A stretch of 50,088 nucleotides of DNA, taken from a bacterium (lineage in GTDB: Bacteria; JAMCPX01). Both the position numbers and the translations under genes were made by a program. The DNA lies in contig JAJYUJ010000020.1 of the NCBI GenBank assembly GCA_021792615.1, forward strand, positions 1 through 50,088, written 5' to 3'. Positions within the stretch are counted from its first letter, which is position 1. The number at the start of each line of letters is the position of its first letter. The notes under the pieces are model-generated. The model ran no database searches and was not told where the DNA came from. It saw only the letters and a program-made list of their open reading frames with translations. This document shows, piece by piece, positions 32,989-41,583 of this stretch.

Positions 32989-34245
32989 ATGATCGGAAAG
33001 AACGATGCCCAGTACGCGTACGATATAGTAGAGAGGATCTGCACTGAAGTAGGTCCCGGCCTCCCGGGAAGCTCGCAGGAGCATGCTCGGGCACGGATAC
33101 TGCAAAAAGAGCTCGAATCCAATCTTGGCACCGGCAGAGTGACAACGGAAAACTTTACCATGGCTCCCATTGCCCTTCTCGGGTGGCTCCCCGCAGGAGC
33201 AGTCCTTATTCTTTTTTCCGCACTGCTCAACATCTCAATCGGCCGATTCGGTGCTGTTTCCCCCTGGATCAGCTCGGGCCTTTCTCTGGCGTTCTCCGTT
33301 ATTACGGTACTGACCGCCGTACTCCAGTTCATTTTCTATCACGAGTTTGCGGAACCATTTTTTGAGAAAAAGGAATCGGTCAACGTGATAGGTACGCTCA
33401 GAAAACCGGACACCGGAGACGTCAAACGTCTCCTGATACTCGCAGGACATCACGACAGCGCACCGGAGATGACCTGGCTCAGATTTCTTGGCTATGGTTA
33501 CTATGTTGCCGTACCAACCCTTTTTATCGGATTTATCACCATGCTTGTCTATAGTATCATCCAGTTTACCGGAATTATCGCTGCAAACGCCCATATTGTT
33601 CACATGGGGACACTCGGATACATTCCTCTTATCTATCCGGTCATACCCTCGATCATCTTTGCTGTTTTCTTCAACCGGGGAACAAAAGGGGGCGGGAATG
33701 TACCCGGTGCGGCGGACAACCTTTCGGCAAGTGCTCTGGTCGTTTCACTGTGCAGGTTCCTTATGCAAAATCCATCCTACGTCCCGGATCACACGGAGAT
33801 CAGGTTTATCTCCTTTGGCAGCGAGGAGGCCGGATTGCGCGGATCCCGCCGCTACGTGGCCCGTCACCTCGAAGAATTGAAACGCCTCGATGCCCGCCTG
33901 CTCAATTTAGAGACCGTCACCCATCCGGAGGTATCCATCTTGACCTCTGATGTAAACGGAACGGTAAAAAATTCACCGGAGATGGTCAGGATCGTTGCCG
34001 CAGCAGCAGACCGTGCAGGGGTGCCCTACAAGATAAAGCCATTCCCGTTCGGTGGAGGAGGAACCGATGCCGGCTCTTTCAGCAAGGCCGGCTTGAAAGC
34101 AACGACGCTCCTGCCCTTCAAGGTCCCTCAGCAGATGGTTGCCTTCTATCACCAGAAGTGGGATGCGCCCGATGTGCTGACCATAGAGCCGCTCCTCAAC
34201 GTCTTAAAGCTCGCTTTCGAGTGGGTGCGCTCCGGCGGAGAGTGA
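32989..34245 (+). CDS. Membrane-bound M28-family metallopeptidase
   Basis: A 418-residue protein. After an N-terminal helix-rich part there are two membrane hairpins (about residues 58-115, for example LLGWLPAGAVLILFSALL, and 175-228). The peptidase domain has the zinc-binding elements GHHDSAPEM, GAADNLSASALV (Asp bridging both zincs) and FGSEEAGLRGSRRYV (Glu catalytic/ligand), with a later Asp/His site near GGGTDAGSFS. Such proteins are aminopeptidases or remodel proteins at the membrane. The membrane segments inserted before and inside the peptidase domain are less usual. AAGGGGG precedes the ATG. It is monocistronic. Confidence 0.82.
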   Translation: MIGKNDAQYAYDIVERICTEVGPGLPGSSQEHARARILQKELESNLGTGRVTTENFTMAPIALLGWLPAGAVLILFSALLNISIGRFGAVSPWISSGLSLAFSVITVLTAVLQFIFYHEFAEPFFEKKESVNVIGTLRKPDTGDVKRLLILAGHHDSAPEMTWLRFLGYGYYVAVPTLFIGFITMLVYSIIQFTGIIAANAHIVHMGTLGYIPLIYPVIPSIIFAVFFNRGTKGGGNVPGAADNLSASALVVSLCRFLMQNPSYVPDHTEIRFISFGSEEAGLRGSRRYVARHLEELKRLDARLLNLETVTHPEVSILTSDVNGTVKNSPEMVRIVAAAADRAGVPYKIKPFPFGGGGTDAGSFSKAGLKATTLLPFKVPQQMVAFYHQKWDAPDVLTIEPLLNVLKLAFEWVRSGGE

Positions 34246-34297
34246 ACCCAGGCAGAAGGGACAAGCAGGGTCGGGATAAAAGAAAAGGACGGGAACT

Positions 34298-35149
34298 TCA
34301 CCCGCCGGTTTTTTTATACGCATCCAGGAACCTGATCCATCTTTCCAGATCTATGTTCTCTGCCCTGTCGTTGAGATCGATGTCCGCTGCCTTGCACCAG
34401 CCCATGACCTGTGACTGAGTGCCCACAGCTTTCAAGGTATTCTTTATCATCTTTCTGCGAGCAGTGAAAGCACGCTTCAAGAGACGGATGAGTGTACGCT
34501 CGTCCTCCGTGCTCATCAGTGGCTCATGAACATGCATGCTGATGACAACGGAATCTACCTTGGGCACGGGCAGAAAAAGGTTCCTGCTCACATGCCTGAC
34601 GACGGTGGCATCGTAATGCAGCATGCGCATCATGGACAGCAATCCAAAATATTCGTCCGACGGCATGGATACAACCCGCATACCTACCTCTTTCTGCAGC
34701 ATCATGACAATATCGGTAACCACAGCATGATTATCGAACAACAAGCGCAGGATCGGGCCGGATATATAATAGGGGATGTTGCCAACCACCTTTCCTTTAC
34801 CGTCAAGAATGCGCGGTATATCAAGTTTCAAAACATCCTCTTTGAGGACCGAAAATGAGCTGTTGCCGCTGAAGCGGCTTTTGAGATACCCGACATATCG
34901 GTCGTCTATTTCAACCGATGTAAGAGACGCCGGTGTACCGGCGTCCGTGCGATCGATTGCTTCGAGTATGCGTTCCGTCAGGGCACCGCATCCTGCACCG
35001 ATCTCAAGGATACGGTCTCCGGAACGGACGTCCAGGACGCGTACCGTATCGTCGACGACAGCAGTGTCGGTAATCAGGTACTGTGCCGCTGATTTATCCG
35101 GAAGAAGTCCGTGCTCTTTGAGGTATGCGTGTGTTATTTGCATAAGCAT
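34298..35149 (-). CDS. rsmA: 16S rRNA adenine1518/1519 dimethyltransferase RsmA (KsgA)
   Basis: A 283-residue methyltransferase that dimethylates two adenines in the 3' end helix of 16S rRNA. Motif I is ILEIGAGCGALT (48-58), and the catalytic N-I-P-Y is at 124-127. The usual substrate-domain opening QNFL is replaced by AQYLIT. The reading starts inside the tsaD gene, overlapping it by 56 bases (35094-35149), and has no clear Shine-Dalgarno, so it depends on tsaD translation. The start could also be ATG at 35143. It is last in the tolQ...rsmA transcript. Confidence 0.9.
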   Translation of the reverse strand: MLMQITHAYLKEHGLLPDKSAAQYLITDTAVVDDTVRVLDVRSGDRILEIGAGCGALTERILEAIDRTDAGTPASLTSVEIDDRYVGYLKSRFSGNSSFSVLKEDVLKLDIPRILDGKGKVVGNIPYYISGPILRLLFDNHAVVTDIVMMLQKEVGMRVVSMPSDEYFGLLSMMRMLHYDATVVRHVSRNLFLPVPKVDSVVISMHVHEPLMSTEDERTLIRLLKRAFTARRKMIKNTLKAVGTQSQVMGWCKAADIDLNDRAENIDLERWIRFLDAYKKTGG

Positions 35150-36155
35150 CTATGGAGATGTTGCTCTTTATACCGAGCTTCATCAATTGATAGCCGAGGA
35201 AACCCACCATGGAACCGTTATCCGTACATAAGCGTACGGACGGAATGTATATATCGAATTCGTTCCTGTATGCCATAAACATTTCTCTGAGCTGGGCATT
35301 GGCCGCAACCCCGCCGGAAACAGCTATCCTTTTCATACGTCTCTCCCGTGCGAGTGCAATGGTTTTCCTGACGAGGACCCCCGTTACTGCGTTCTGAAAA
35401 CCGGATGCTATGGATGAGAGTCTGCGCTGAGTCATAGGAGAACCGTGCTCTTTTATATACCGTGATACCGCGGTCTTCAGCCCGCTGAAAGAAAAATTAT
35501 AATTGCCCTTCCTCATCATGGCCATCGGGAATTTAACGGCATCATAAGGTTTTTCTCCCTGACCTGCATACGCTGCCGCGGCATCCTTGTCCCCCCGAGC
35601 TATCCTGTCTATCAAGGGCCCCCCGGGGTATCCGAGGCCAAGGGCACCGGCTATCTTGTCGTACGCCTCACCAGCAGCATCATCGATGGTCTTCCCGTTC
35701 AGAACGACATCGGTAAACGATTTGACCGTATAGAGCTCCGTGTGCCCGCCCGACACAATAAGACCTATGTAGGGAAATGAGAGCCGGTCGAACTCTATCA
35801 ACGGGGAAAAAAGATGTGCCTGTACATGATCGACCCCTATCAGGGGTTTATCGAGGGCATAGGCAAGACCCTTTGCGAAATTGACGCCGACCAGTACGGA
35901 ACCGATTAGCCCGGGTCCTCTTGTTACGGCTATTCCGTCAAGAGCGGTCAATGGTATTCCTGTGTCCGTGCATGCCTGCTGCGTGAGGGATCCTATCGCC
36001 TCGAGTTGGATCCGCGAAGCAAATTCAGGGACAACCCCGCCGTACGCGCTGTGGAAATCGATCTGGCTCGACACAAAATCGGTGAGTACATTTCCATCCC
36101 GTATGACTGCCACGCCGGTTTCGTCACATGAAGTCTCTATTCCGAGCAGGATCAT
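35094..36155 (-). CDS. tsaD: tRNA N6-adenosine threonylcarbamoyltransferase TsaD
   Basis: A 353-residue ASKHA-fold protein that, with TsaB and TsaE, transfers the threonylcarbamoyl group to A37 of ANN-decoding tRNAs. The start is the family hallmark LLGIETSCDETGVAVI; the metal ligands are H110 and H114 (GVDHVQAHLFSP), and the nucleotide-binding motif is VSGGHTELY with a late SGGVAANAQLRE. It overlaps cpoB by 4 bases. TsaB and TsaE are not in the window. Confidence 0.95.
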   Translation of the reverse strand: MILLGIETSCDETGVAVIRDGNVLTDFVSSQIDFHSAYGGVVPEFASRIQLEAIGSLTQQACTDTGIPLTALDGIAVTRGPGLIGSVLVGVNFAKGLAYALDKPLIGVDHVQAHLFSPLIEFDRLSFPYIGLIVSGGHTELYTVKSFTDVVLNGKTIDDAAGEAYDKIAGALGLGYPGGPLIDRIARGDKDAAAAYAGQGEKPYDAVKFPMAMMRKGNYNFSFSGLKTAVSRYIKEHGSPMTQRRLSSIASGFQNAVTGVLVRKTIALARERRMKRIAVSGGVAANAQLREMFMAYRNEFDIYIPSVRLCTDNGSMVGFLGYQLMKLGIKSNISIDAYANNTRIPQRARTSSG

Positions 36156-36967
36156 TTTAATTTTTTCAGTTCCTGCGCAGCATCTTTGCTCAGTTGATCT
36201 TTCGGATAACGGGAGATAAGCTCATCAAAAAATAGTTTCGCCTTTTTCTTATCACCAAGATTTACGAAACTCTTGCCGATCATGTAATACGCACTCGTTA
36301 TCAACGGGCTGTCGGGATATTTTTCGACGATAATGCCATAATTGGCAATAGCTGTTTTATAATCTTTCTCCCGGTATGCGATCTCGCCGAGGTAGAAAAT
36401 AGCCCTTGTTTTTTGCCGGGCATTGCCGGTTTTCGCATACCGTTCGAAAACGGGTTTCGCTTCCTCAAACTTGTTGTTCCGAAAGAGTTTTATAGCGCCG
36501 TCAATGCTCAAAACGGTATGTTTTGTTGCAGTCTCCGTAGTATGGGAAGCTGTCTTCTTGCCGTAGGCACTCGAAAAGCTCATCCATGCCTCAACAGCCG
36601 TCATAGACGTCTCAAGTGCGGACAATCTTTGCTCAATGCTTGTATTCAAGGTACCGCCGGTCGTTGTAAAAAGATCGAGGTCCTGCCTGAGGTTGTTTAA
36701 CCGGTGCTGGAGAATATCCACCCTGTTCCTGAGGTCTTTTATATCATCGCTGTTATTCCCGAGTTTCGAGAGCATATCGACCTGGTTCTTCCGTATCTCC
36801 TGGAGCTGCGCATCGAGCTTCTCATTGATCTGTTGGTTGTTCATGTCCACCTTGGTCTGGAGATCGCTCATCTCCTTATCGAGCCGTATGTCCTCGCTTG
36901 TCCTGATACAGCCGGGAATCATAAAACCTAACAACAGTATAAAACCGAGTATAAGCGCTTTTTTCAT
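36152..36967 (-). CDS. cpoB: CpoB/YbgF: TolA-associated coordinator of cell-wall synthesis
   Basis: A 271-residue lipoprotein with lipobox MIPGC (Cys20). Residues 25-120 form a coiled coil (LDAQLQEIRKNQVDMLSKLG), and residues 145-271 have three to four TPR repeats, for example AIFYLGEIAYREKDYKTAIA and YYMIGKSFVNLGDKKKAKLF. This is the layout of YbgF/CpoB, which binds TolA and couples outer-membrane constriction to septal peptidoglycan synthesis. In E. coli it is periplasmic, not lipidated; here the cysteine implies an anchor. It follows pal by 2 bases. Confidence 0.9.
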   Translation of the reverse strand: MKKALILGFILLLGFMIPGCIRTSEDIRLDKEMSDLQTKVDMNNQQINEKLDAQLQEIRKNQVDMLSKLGNNSDDIKDLRNRVDILQHRLNNLRQDLDLFTTTGGTLNTSIEQRLSALETSMTAVEAWMSFSSAYGKKTASHTTETATKHTVLSIDGAIKLFRNNKFEEAKPVFERYAKTGNARQKTRAIFYLGEIAYREKDYKTAIANYGIIVEKYPDSPLITSAYYMIGKSFVNLGDKKKAKLFFDELISRYPKDQLSKDAAQELKKLK

Positions 36968-36969
36968 AA

Positions 36970-37704
36970 TTACCTCGATATGATAACGAATTCGTCTCTT
37001 CTGTTTTCAGCCCATGCCTGTTCATTGTGTGCGGGATTGAGCGGTCTCTCCTTCCCGTAACTTATGACGGACATACTGTCCTTCTTCACGCCAAGCTGTA
37101 TCAGATAATCCCGTGCCGCTATGGCCCTCTTTTCGCCCAGGGCGAGGTTATACTCTTCTGATCCCCGCTCGTCACAATGCCCTTCTATCTGAACCTTTAT
37201 GGAAGGATGGGCACTCAACCACCGGGCATTCTCCATGAGGATCTGCTGAGCTTCGTTTGACAGGGAATAATCATCGAATGCAAAGTGTATCATCTTCAAT
37301 TGTTTGATCAAGATACCCGTTCCCAGAGAGCCTTTCCCCACAATTGAATTTTCCTGAATACCTATATCGGCAAGAGATGAAGGCGCGGTGATCTGTCCTC
37401 CGGTATTCTCCGGAGTTCCTTTGCTTTTATCGAGTGCCATCTGCCGTGCTGTGTCCGCAAGCTGTTTGCCGGTAAGCGCCTCGATCTTCGCTTCCCGGTA
37501 CTGCCGGGTGCCCAGATCGGACTCCGCCTTGTTTATATATCCCTTTGCCGATGAGTATTCCTGCGGAGCATAGGTCTGCGCACCGGCTATCCTGGCGGAT
37601 TCCAGTGCTGCCTTTGCATCCGCAATATCATTGAGCGGGGGTTTGGCACACCCCACGAGTATGATCATAATAACAGAAACGATTCCTATAATAAATTTGT
37701 TCAT
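36970..37704 (-). CDS. pal: Peptidoglycan-associated lipoprotein Pal with DUF4398 insertion
   Basis: About 244 residues from the ATG at 37704, chosen because GAGGT lies upstream and the lipobox ILVGC (Cys19) follows; the frame is open to 37752. Residues 25-100 form a DUF4398-type helical domain (DAKAALESARIAGAQ, ALTGKQLADTA), which is absent from enterobacterial Pal. The C-terminal OmpA domain has IKVQIEGHCDERGSEEYNLA, LGEKRAIAARDYL and ENRRDEF, and binds peptidoglycan. It follows tolB as usual. Confidence 0.93.
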   Translation of the reverse strand: MNKFIIGIVSVIMIILVGCAKPPLNDIADAKAALESARIAGAQTYAPQEYSSAKGYINKAESDLGTRQYREAKIEALTGKQLADTARQMALDKSKGTPENTGGQITAPSSLADIGIQENSIVGKGSLGTGILIKQLKMIHFAFDDYSLSNEAQQILMENARWLSAHPSIKVQIEGHCDERGSEEYNLALGEKRAIAARDYLIQLGVKKDSMSVISYGKERPLNPAHNEQAWAENRRDEFVIISR

Positions 37705-37712
37705 ATTCAACC

Positions 37713-39032
37713 TCATTTTATGGTTATCTTGAAATTTATCCTGCTCGACCAACTGGGAGCACTCATGCCGTAATCCGTGGATTTAATCCTGTGCTGGTTA
37801 CCGCCGTTTGCATTCATGACGTACAACTGCTGATGGCCGTCCCGCGTGGATACGAATATAATATAGTATCCGTCCGGCGACCATCTCGGACTGGTGTTGT
37901 CCCCCTGATTTTCCGTTAACCTGACAAGGTTGGAACCATCCGGTGCCACGGTATAAATATCGAATGTCCCGCCTTTTGATAATCCCGAGAACACGATACG
38001 CTGACCGTTTCGCGACCAGTCGCACGATGCATTATAATCTCCGTTGAACGTTACACGCTGTACGTCCGACCCGTCCGAATTCATCGTATAAATCTGGGGC
38101 CCCCCTGCCCTGTTCGATACAAAGGCTATTTTTTTGCCGTCCGGTGAAAAACTCGGGGAAACATTAATTCCCGACGTGTTCGTCAATTGCTTCAGTATCC
38201 TGCCCCTGATGTCCAGAAGATATATCTCCGGACTCCCCTTGAAACTGAGCGAAACGGCTATTTTTTTGCCGTCCGGTGCAAAGCTCGGGCTTATGTTTAA
38301 TCCATGCCTTCTCGATATCGTTGTTATGACACCGTTCAAAAGGTCGAGCATGTAAAGATCCGGGTTTTGATGCATATACGACGTGAATAACAGTCTATTA
38401 CCGTCCGGCGACCAAACCGGTGATATGTTTATCGTTTTATTATAGGTAAGCTGCACCATATTGCTGCCATCGAGATCCATTGCATAGATCTCTTCCGTAC
38501 CCGTCCTTTTCGATACAAATGCTATCTTGGAACCGGCAAGTCCGGGATGTCCGGTAAATGCATCGATAATGTCGTTCGCGATACTGTTGGCTATATACCG
38601 CACGTCCCTGACATTTCCGCTGTATTGTTTGGACAACAGGGATTTGCCCTGGACAACGTCATACAAATACACCTTTACGACGGCATTGCCGTTATCAACA
38701 GTGTACGCCATTTTTACGAGTCCTTCTGCTCCTATGTCCGTCCAATCACTGAGATTGAACTGCCCGAGTAATAAACCCCCTTTTTTTTCTATAAATGAGG
38801 CGGGGTTCAAAACTGCGAAATATCCCGATGTGTCAAGGGCATTGGTTATTGTAGTGTACAGTAATTGAACATCATTCAGGTTGGAACCCGGTCCTGCAAC
38901 AGGCATGGTAACGGCAATGGGCAGCCTTGTTATGGTGGGAGCATTTATATCTATATACATCTTTGCGAATGCGCTCCGGACACCGAATACCGACAATGCA
39001 ATGATGATGAACGTTATAATTCTCTGTTTCAT
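37713..39032 (-). CDS. tolB: Periplasmic TolB propeller protein
   Basis: A 439-residue protein with a signal peptide ending near residue 23 (RSAFA), an N-terminal alpha/beta domain, and six WD40-like PD40 blades with the repeated core SPDGKKIAFVS (for example LAGSKIAFVSKRTGTEEIYA, WSPDGNRLLFTSYM). TolB binds Pal, TolA and the outer membrane in the Tol-Pal system. It overlaps tolA by 4 bases. Length and domains are normal. Confidence 0.95.
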   Translation of the reverse strand: MKQRIITFIIIALSVFGVRSAFAKMYIDINAPTITRLPIAVTMPVAGPGSNLNDVQLLYTTITNALDTSGYFAVLNPASFIEKKGGLLLGQFNLSDWTDIGAEGLVKMAYTVDNGNAVVKVYLYDVVQGKSLLSKQYSGNVRDVRYIANSIANDIIDAFTGHPGLAGSKIAFVSKRTGTEEIYAMDLDGSNMVQLTYNKTINISPVWSPDGNRLLFTSYMHQNPDLYMLDLLNGVITTISRRHGLNISPSFAPDGKKIAVSLSFKGSPEIYLLDIRGRILKQLTNTSGINVSPSFSPDGKKIAFVSNRAGGPQIYTMNSDGSDVQRVTFNGDYNASCDWSRNGQRIVFSGLSKGGTFDIYTVAPDGSNLVRLTENQGDNTSPRWSPDGYYIIFVSTRDGHQQLYVMNANGGNQHRIKSTDYGMSAPSWSSRINFKITIK

Positions 39033-39775
39033 TTACATCCTTCCTTACAGCTAAATTTTATACCTATATTTATATTCTTTTGCAGCCAGCTTGGAGGAAA
39101 AGGCGGTAAAGGAGATGCCCTTTTTATAGCACGAAGAGCGGTCTGATCAAAGTAAATGTTTCCCGAGCTTTTCTCTACTTCCAGGTCCGTAATGTTACCG
39201 TTACTCTGTATCGTTATAGTTACCACCGTCTCATAGCCATAACTTGCAGTGGCCATGCTCGAGGGGACGAGCCACGCATCATGTATCCTCTGCCAAATCA
39301 GGGAATAGTACTCATCTGCTGCATGACCGGACGGCATTCCCTTGCCGCTGCCCTGGTTGCCGGCAGACGATTCCGAACGTGTTGCAGCAGGAGCATTTTC
39401 ACCTTTGAGGGCATCCTGTATCGCTTGCAGCATTTGCTGCCTTTTCAACTCGCTGTTTACGTGCTTGATAGCAGAGAGAAGCTCGCTTGTACTCGGTGCT
39501 TTTTTTTCGATGGGTAGTATCATGCGTGGCGCGGGCTTTGGGACTGCGGCGTGAATCTGAGGAGGGGTTTTCACAGCCTCCACAGCACGTGGTTTGCCGC
39601 CGGCTTCCGAAGCCGATGAAACGAGATTGACCTTGTATACCGGGGTATAATCTATCGATCGAGAAGGCAGCAGATGACCATACATCAGGGCAAACAGAAA
39701 CAGCAGATGAATACCTGCCGAAAATGCAATAATCCTGTAAAAAGAGATACCTTGATGGATGAAATCATTCTTCAT
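39029..39775 (-). CDS. tolA: TolA/TonB-type periplasm-spanning protein
   Basis: A 248-residue protein with one N-terminal helix (about 14-33), a linker rich in Ala, Pro and Lys (about 50-100) and a C-terminal TonB/TolA domain (SLIWQRIHDAWLVPSSMA, TVVTITIQSNGNITDLEVE, FDQTALRAIKRASPLPPFP). The linker is much shorter than the long helical TolA stalk of E. coli, so it is TonB-like in length, but its place between tolR and tolB makes TolA the right call. It overlaps tolR by 4 bases. Confidence 0.88.
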   Translation of the reverse strand: MKNDFIHQGISFYRIIAFSAGIHLLFLFALMYGHLLPSRSIDYTPVYKVNLVSSASEAGGKPRAVEAVKTPPQIHAAVPKPAPRMILPIEKKAPSTSELLSAIKHVNSELKRQQMLQAIQDALKGENAPAATRSESSAGNQGSGKGMPSGHAADEYYSLIWQRIHDAWLVPSSMATASYGYETVVTITIQSNGNITDLEVEKSSGNIYFDQTALRAIKRASPLPPFPPSWLQKNINIGIKFSCKEGCK

Positions 39776-40182
39776 CGCGCATGTAAAGGTTCTGTCACCA
39801 TTCCGAGTTCCTGAATACCAGCTGCTTTTATCTCTGACATAACCCTCACAACAAATCCATAGGGAACATCTTTATCCGCTTTGAGAAATACCTGCTTGTT
39901 TTTCTTATATGCGTGAAGAGCCTTTAAGGTCGTCCCGAGTTCGCCAATCGTATACGGATTTTTATTTATGTATATTTTTTGATCTTTTGTAATGGTTATC
40001 ATGAGCTTTTGTTCCTGGGATTTGATACTCTGGGCGCGCGCTTGCGGCAGGTTGACCTTTATTCCCTGCTGAAGCATCGGAGCAGTCACCATGAAAATGA
40101 TGAGCAATACCAGCATGACATCCACAAGCGGGGTGACGTTTATTTCCGAAAATGATCTTCTGTTGTTATTGCTTAAAGCCAT
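39772..40182 (-). CDS. tolR: TolR inner-membrane subunit
   Basis: A 136-residue ExbD/TolR protein. One transmembrane helix carries the conserved Asp (VTPLVDVMLVLLIIFMVTAP), then a periplasmic part with KINVNLPQA-type sequences. The reading overlaps the end of tolQ by 17 bases. TolQ and TolR form the proton channel of the Tol motor. Confidence 0.94.
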   Translation of the reverse strand: MALSNNNRRSFSEINVTPLVDVMLVLLIIFMVTAPMLQQGIKVNLPQARAQSIKSQEQKLMITITKDQKIYINKNPYTIGELGTTLKALHAYKKNKQVFLKADKDVPYGFVVRVMSEIKAAGIQELGMVTEPLHAR

Positions 40183-40900
40183 TGGCGCTAATATACCTCT
40201 CGAACATGTTCAGCATTTCTATGATAAAAGCATCCATATCATCCATAAAAACCTTTATGCGCCGTTCAAAATAGTTATACGCGAGAACTGCCGGTATTGC
40301 CGCAAAAAGTCCCATTGCAGTGGTAATAAGCGCTTCCGATATGCCGGGAGCGACGATCGCGAGGCTTGCAGATTCCGTTATACCGATACTCCTGAATGCC
40401 GTCATGATTCCCCAGACCGTTCCGAACAACCCTATGAATGGCGAAGCACTCCCTGTCGATGCAAGAAACGACAGCAGATCTTCGAGTTTGTTGACTTCAA
40501 CAAGAGTCACTTTTCTCATGGCCCTTTCTATTATATCGAGACTCACCGGTAAATCCTCGTCCTGTTCGGACTTTGGCCCTCTTTTCCTCATCGCCGTTTT
40601 GTAACCGACATCGAAAATGGATTTCAGGTAAGATGCAGGCATGGACCTCGTCTCTTCATAAGCATCGTTCAATGTCTTCCCGCCTATGAAAGAATCCATA
40701 AACTGATCCGCGGCCCGGGAGACCTTCTTATAGGAAATATATTTAAAAACAATGATCGCCCAACTGAGAATAGACATGATAAGCAGGATTATGAGGACAG
40801 CTTTAGCTACGGGTCCCGCAGCAAGTATCATCGAGCCTATGGAGCCTGTTCCGTTTTGACTTACGACAGATAAACTTACAATACTTATTAAATTGTTCAT
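40166..40900 (-). CDS. tolQ: TolQ proton-channel subunit
   Basis: A 244-residue protein with three helices (about 27-48, 145-167, 185-205). SPFIGLFGTVWGIMTAFRSIG and PGISEALITTAMGLFAAIPAVLAYNYF are the TolQ/ExbB signature. It starts the tolQ-R-A-B-pal-cpoB-tsaD-rsmA run; the terminator at 40921-40959 separates it from pal2, although read-through is possible. Confidence 0.94.
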   Translation of the reverse strand: MNNLISIVSLSVVSQNGTGSIGSMILAAGPVAKAVLIILLIMSILSWAIIVFKYISYKKVSRAADQFMDSFIGGKTLNDAYEETRSMPASYLKSIFDVGYKTAMRKRGPKSEQDEDLPVSLDIIERAMRKVTLVEVNKLEDLLSFLASTGSASPFIGLFGTVWGIMTAFRSIGITESASLAIVAPGISEALITTAMGLFAAIPAVLAYNYFERRIKVFMDDMDAFIIEMLNMFERYISANGFKQ

Positions 40901-40920
40901 TTTCTTCTTTATGGATTATT

Positions 40921-40959
40921 CTAAAAATATCCCCCGCCTGCTGCGGGGGATATTTTTAG
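40921..40959. terminator. Strong intrinsic terminator between pal2 and tolQ
   Basis: CTAAAAATATCCCCCGC (40921-40937) pairs perfectly with GCGGGGGATATTTTTAG (40943-40959) around CTGCT. On the minus strand the stem ends in ATTTTTAG, a good T-tract. It ends the pal2 transcript 20 bases after its stop. Confidence 0.85.
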
Positions 40960-40979
40960 TCGAATTCTTTCCCGGATAA

Positions 40980-41513
40980 TTACTGTACGATATGCAGTTC
41001 TGCCCTTCTGTTCATTGCCCATGCCTTCTCGTTATTGGCAGGATCAATAGGATCTGACTTGCCATAGCTGATTGTGGACAATCTGTCCGGGGCTACGCCG
41101 AGAGTAACAAGATAGTCCTTGGTTGATTTTGCCCTTTTTTCGCCAAGCGCAAGGTTGTACTCAACCGAGCCTCTGTCATCACAGTAACCGGCTATCTGAA
41201 CTTTCACGTTCGGATTTTCACTCAATACCTTTGCATCACCCTCGAGTATCGTCTTTGCATCAGGCCTGATATTGTATTTGTTAAAATCGAAGTGTACCAT
41301 CAAAAGTTCTTTTTGAATCTCTGCTATTGTTTTCTCTACTGCCTGCTGAGCCTGCGCTGTTACCGCGGGTGCCGTCGACTGTGATGGCTGTGGTGCTGCT
41401 GTCTGTGCCGCCTGTGGTTTTTCTGCCGGCTTTACCGTTTCTTTGTTTGCACAACCCGCTACCGTAAAACCTGCAATAGCGAGCATACTTAAAATCACTG
41501 TTATTTTCTTCAT
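40980..41513 (-). CDS. Second Pal-type OmpA lipoprotein
   Basis: A 177-residue lipoprotein with lipobox TVAGC (Cys21), a Gln/Ala/Pro-rich linker (about 27-60), and a C-terminal OmpA domain closely similar to the operon Pal: VKVQIAGYCDDRGSVEYNLA, LGEKRAKSTKDYL and NRRAELHIVQ. It has no DUF4398 part and has the classic size of Pal. It has its own promoter and terminator, so it is likely the abundant Pal, with the one at 36970 a variant. AGGAGG precedes the ATG. Confidence 0.92.
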   Translation of the reverse strand: MKKITVILSMLAIAGFTVAGCANKETVKPAEKPQAAQTAAPQPSQSTAPAVTAQAQQAVEKTIAEIQKELLMVHFDFNKYNIRPDAKTILEGDAKVLSENPNVKVQIAGYCDDRGSVEYNLALGEKRAKSTKDYLVTLGVAPDRLSTISYGKSDPIDPANNEKAWAMNRRAELHIVQ

Positions 41514-41536
41514 TCTTGCCTCCTTTTTTTGTTTTA

Positions 41537-41565
41537 AATCTAAAACACAAATCGTAATAAGTCAA
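41537..41565 (-). promoter_or_regulatory. Candidate sigma-70 promoter of the second pal gene
   Basis: On the minus strand, TTGACT (41560-41565), a 17-base spacer and TAGATT (41537-41542) lie 24-52 bases before the ATG at 41513. It is a good match to the consensus and fits a single-gene transcript that ends at 40921-40959. Confidence 0.5.
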
Positions 41566-41583
41566 ATGTTTACTATACTTTTT

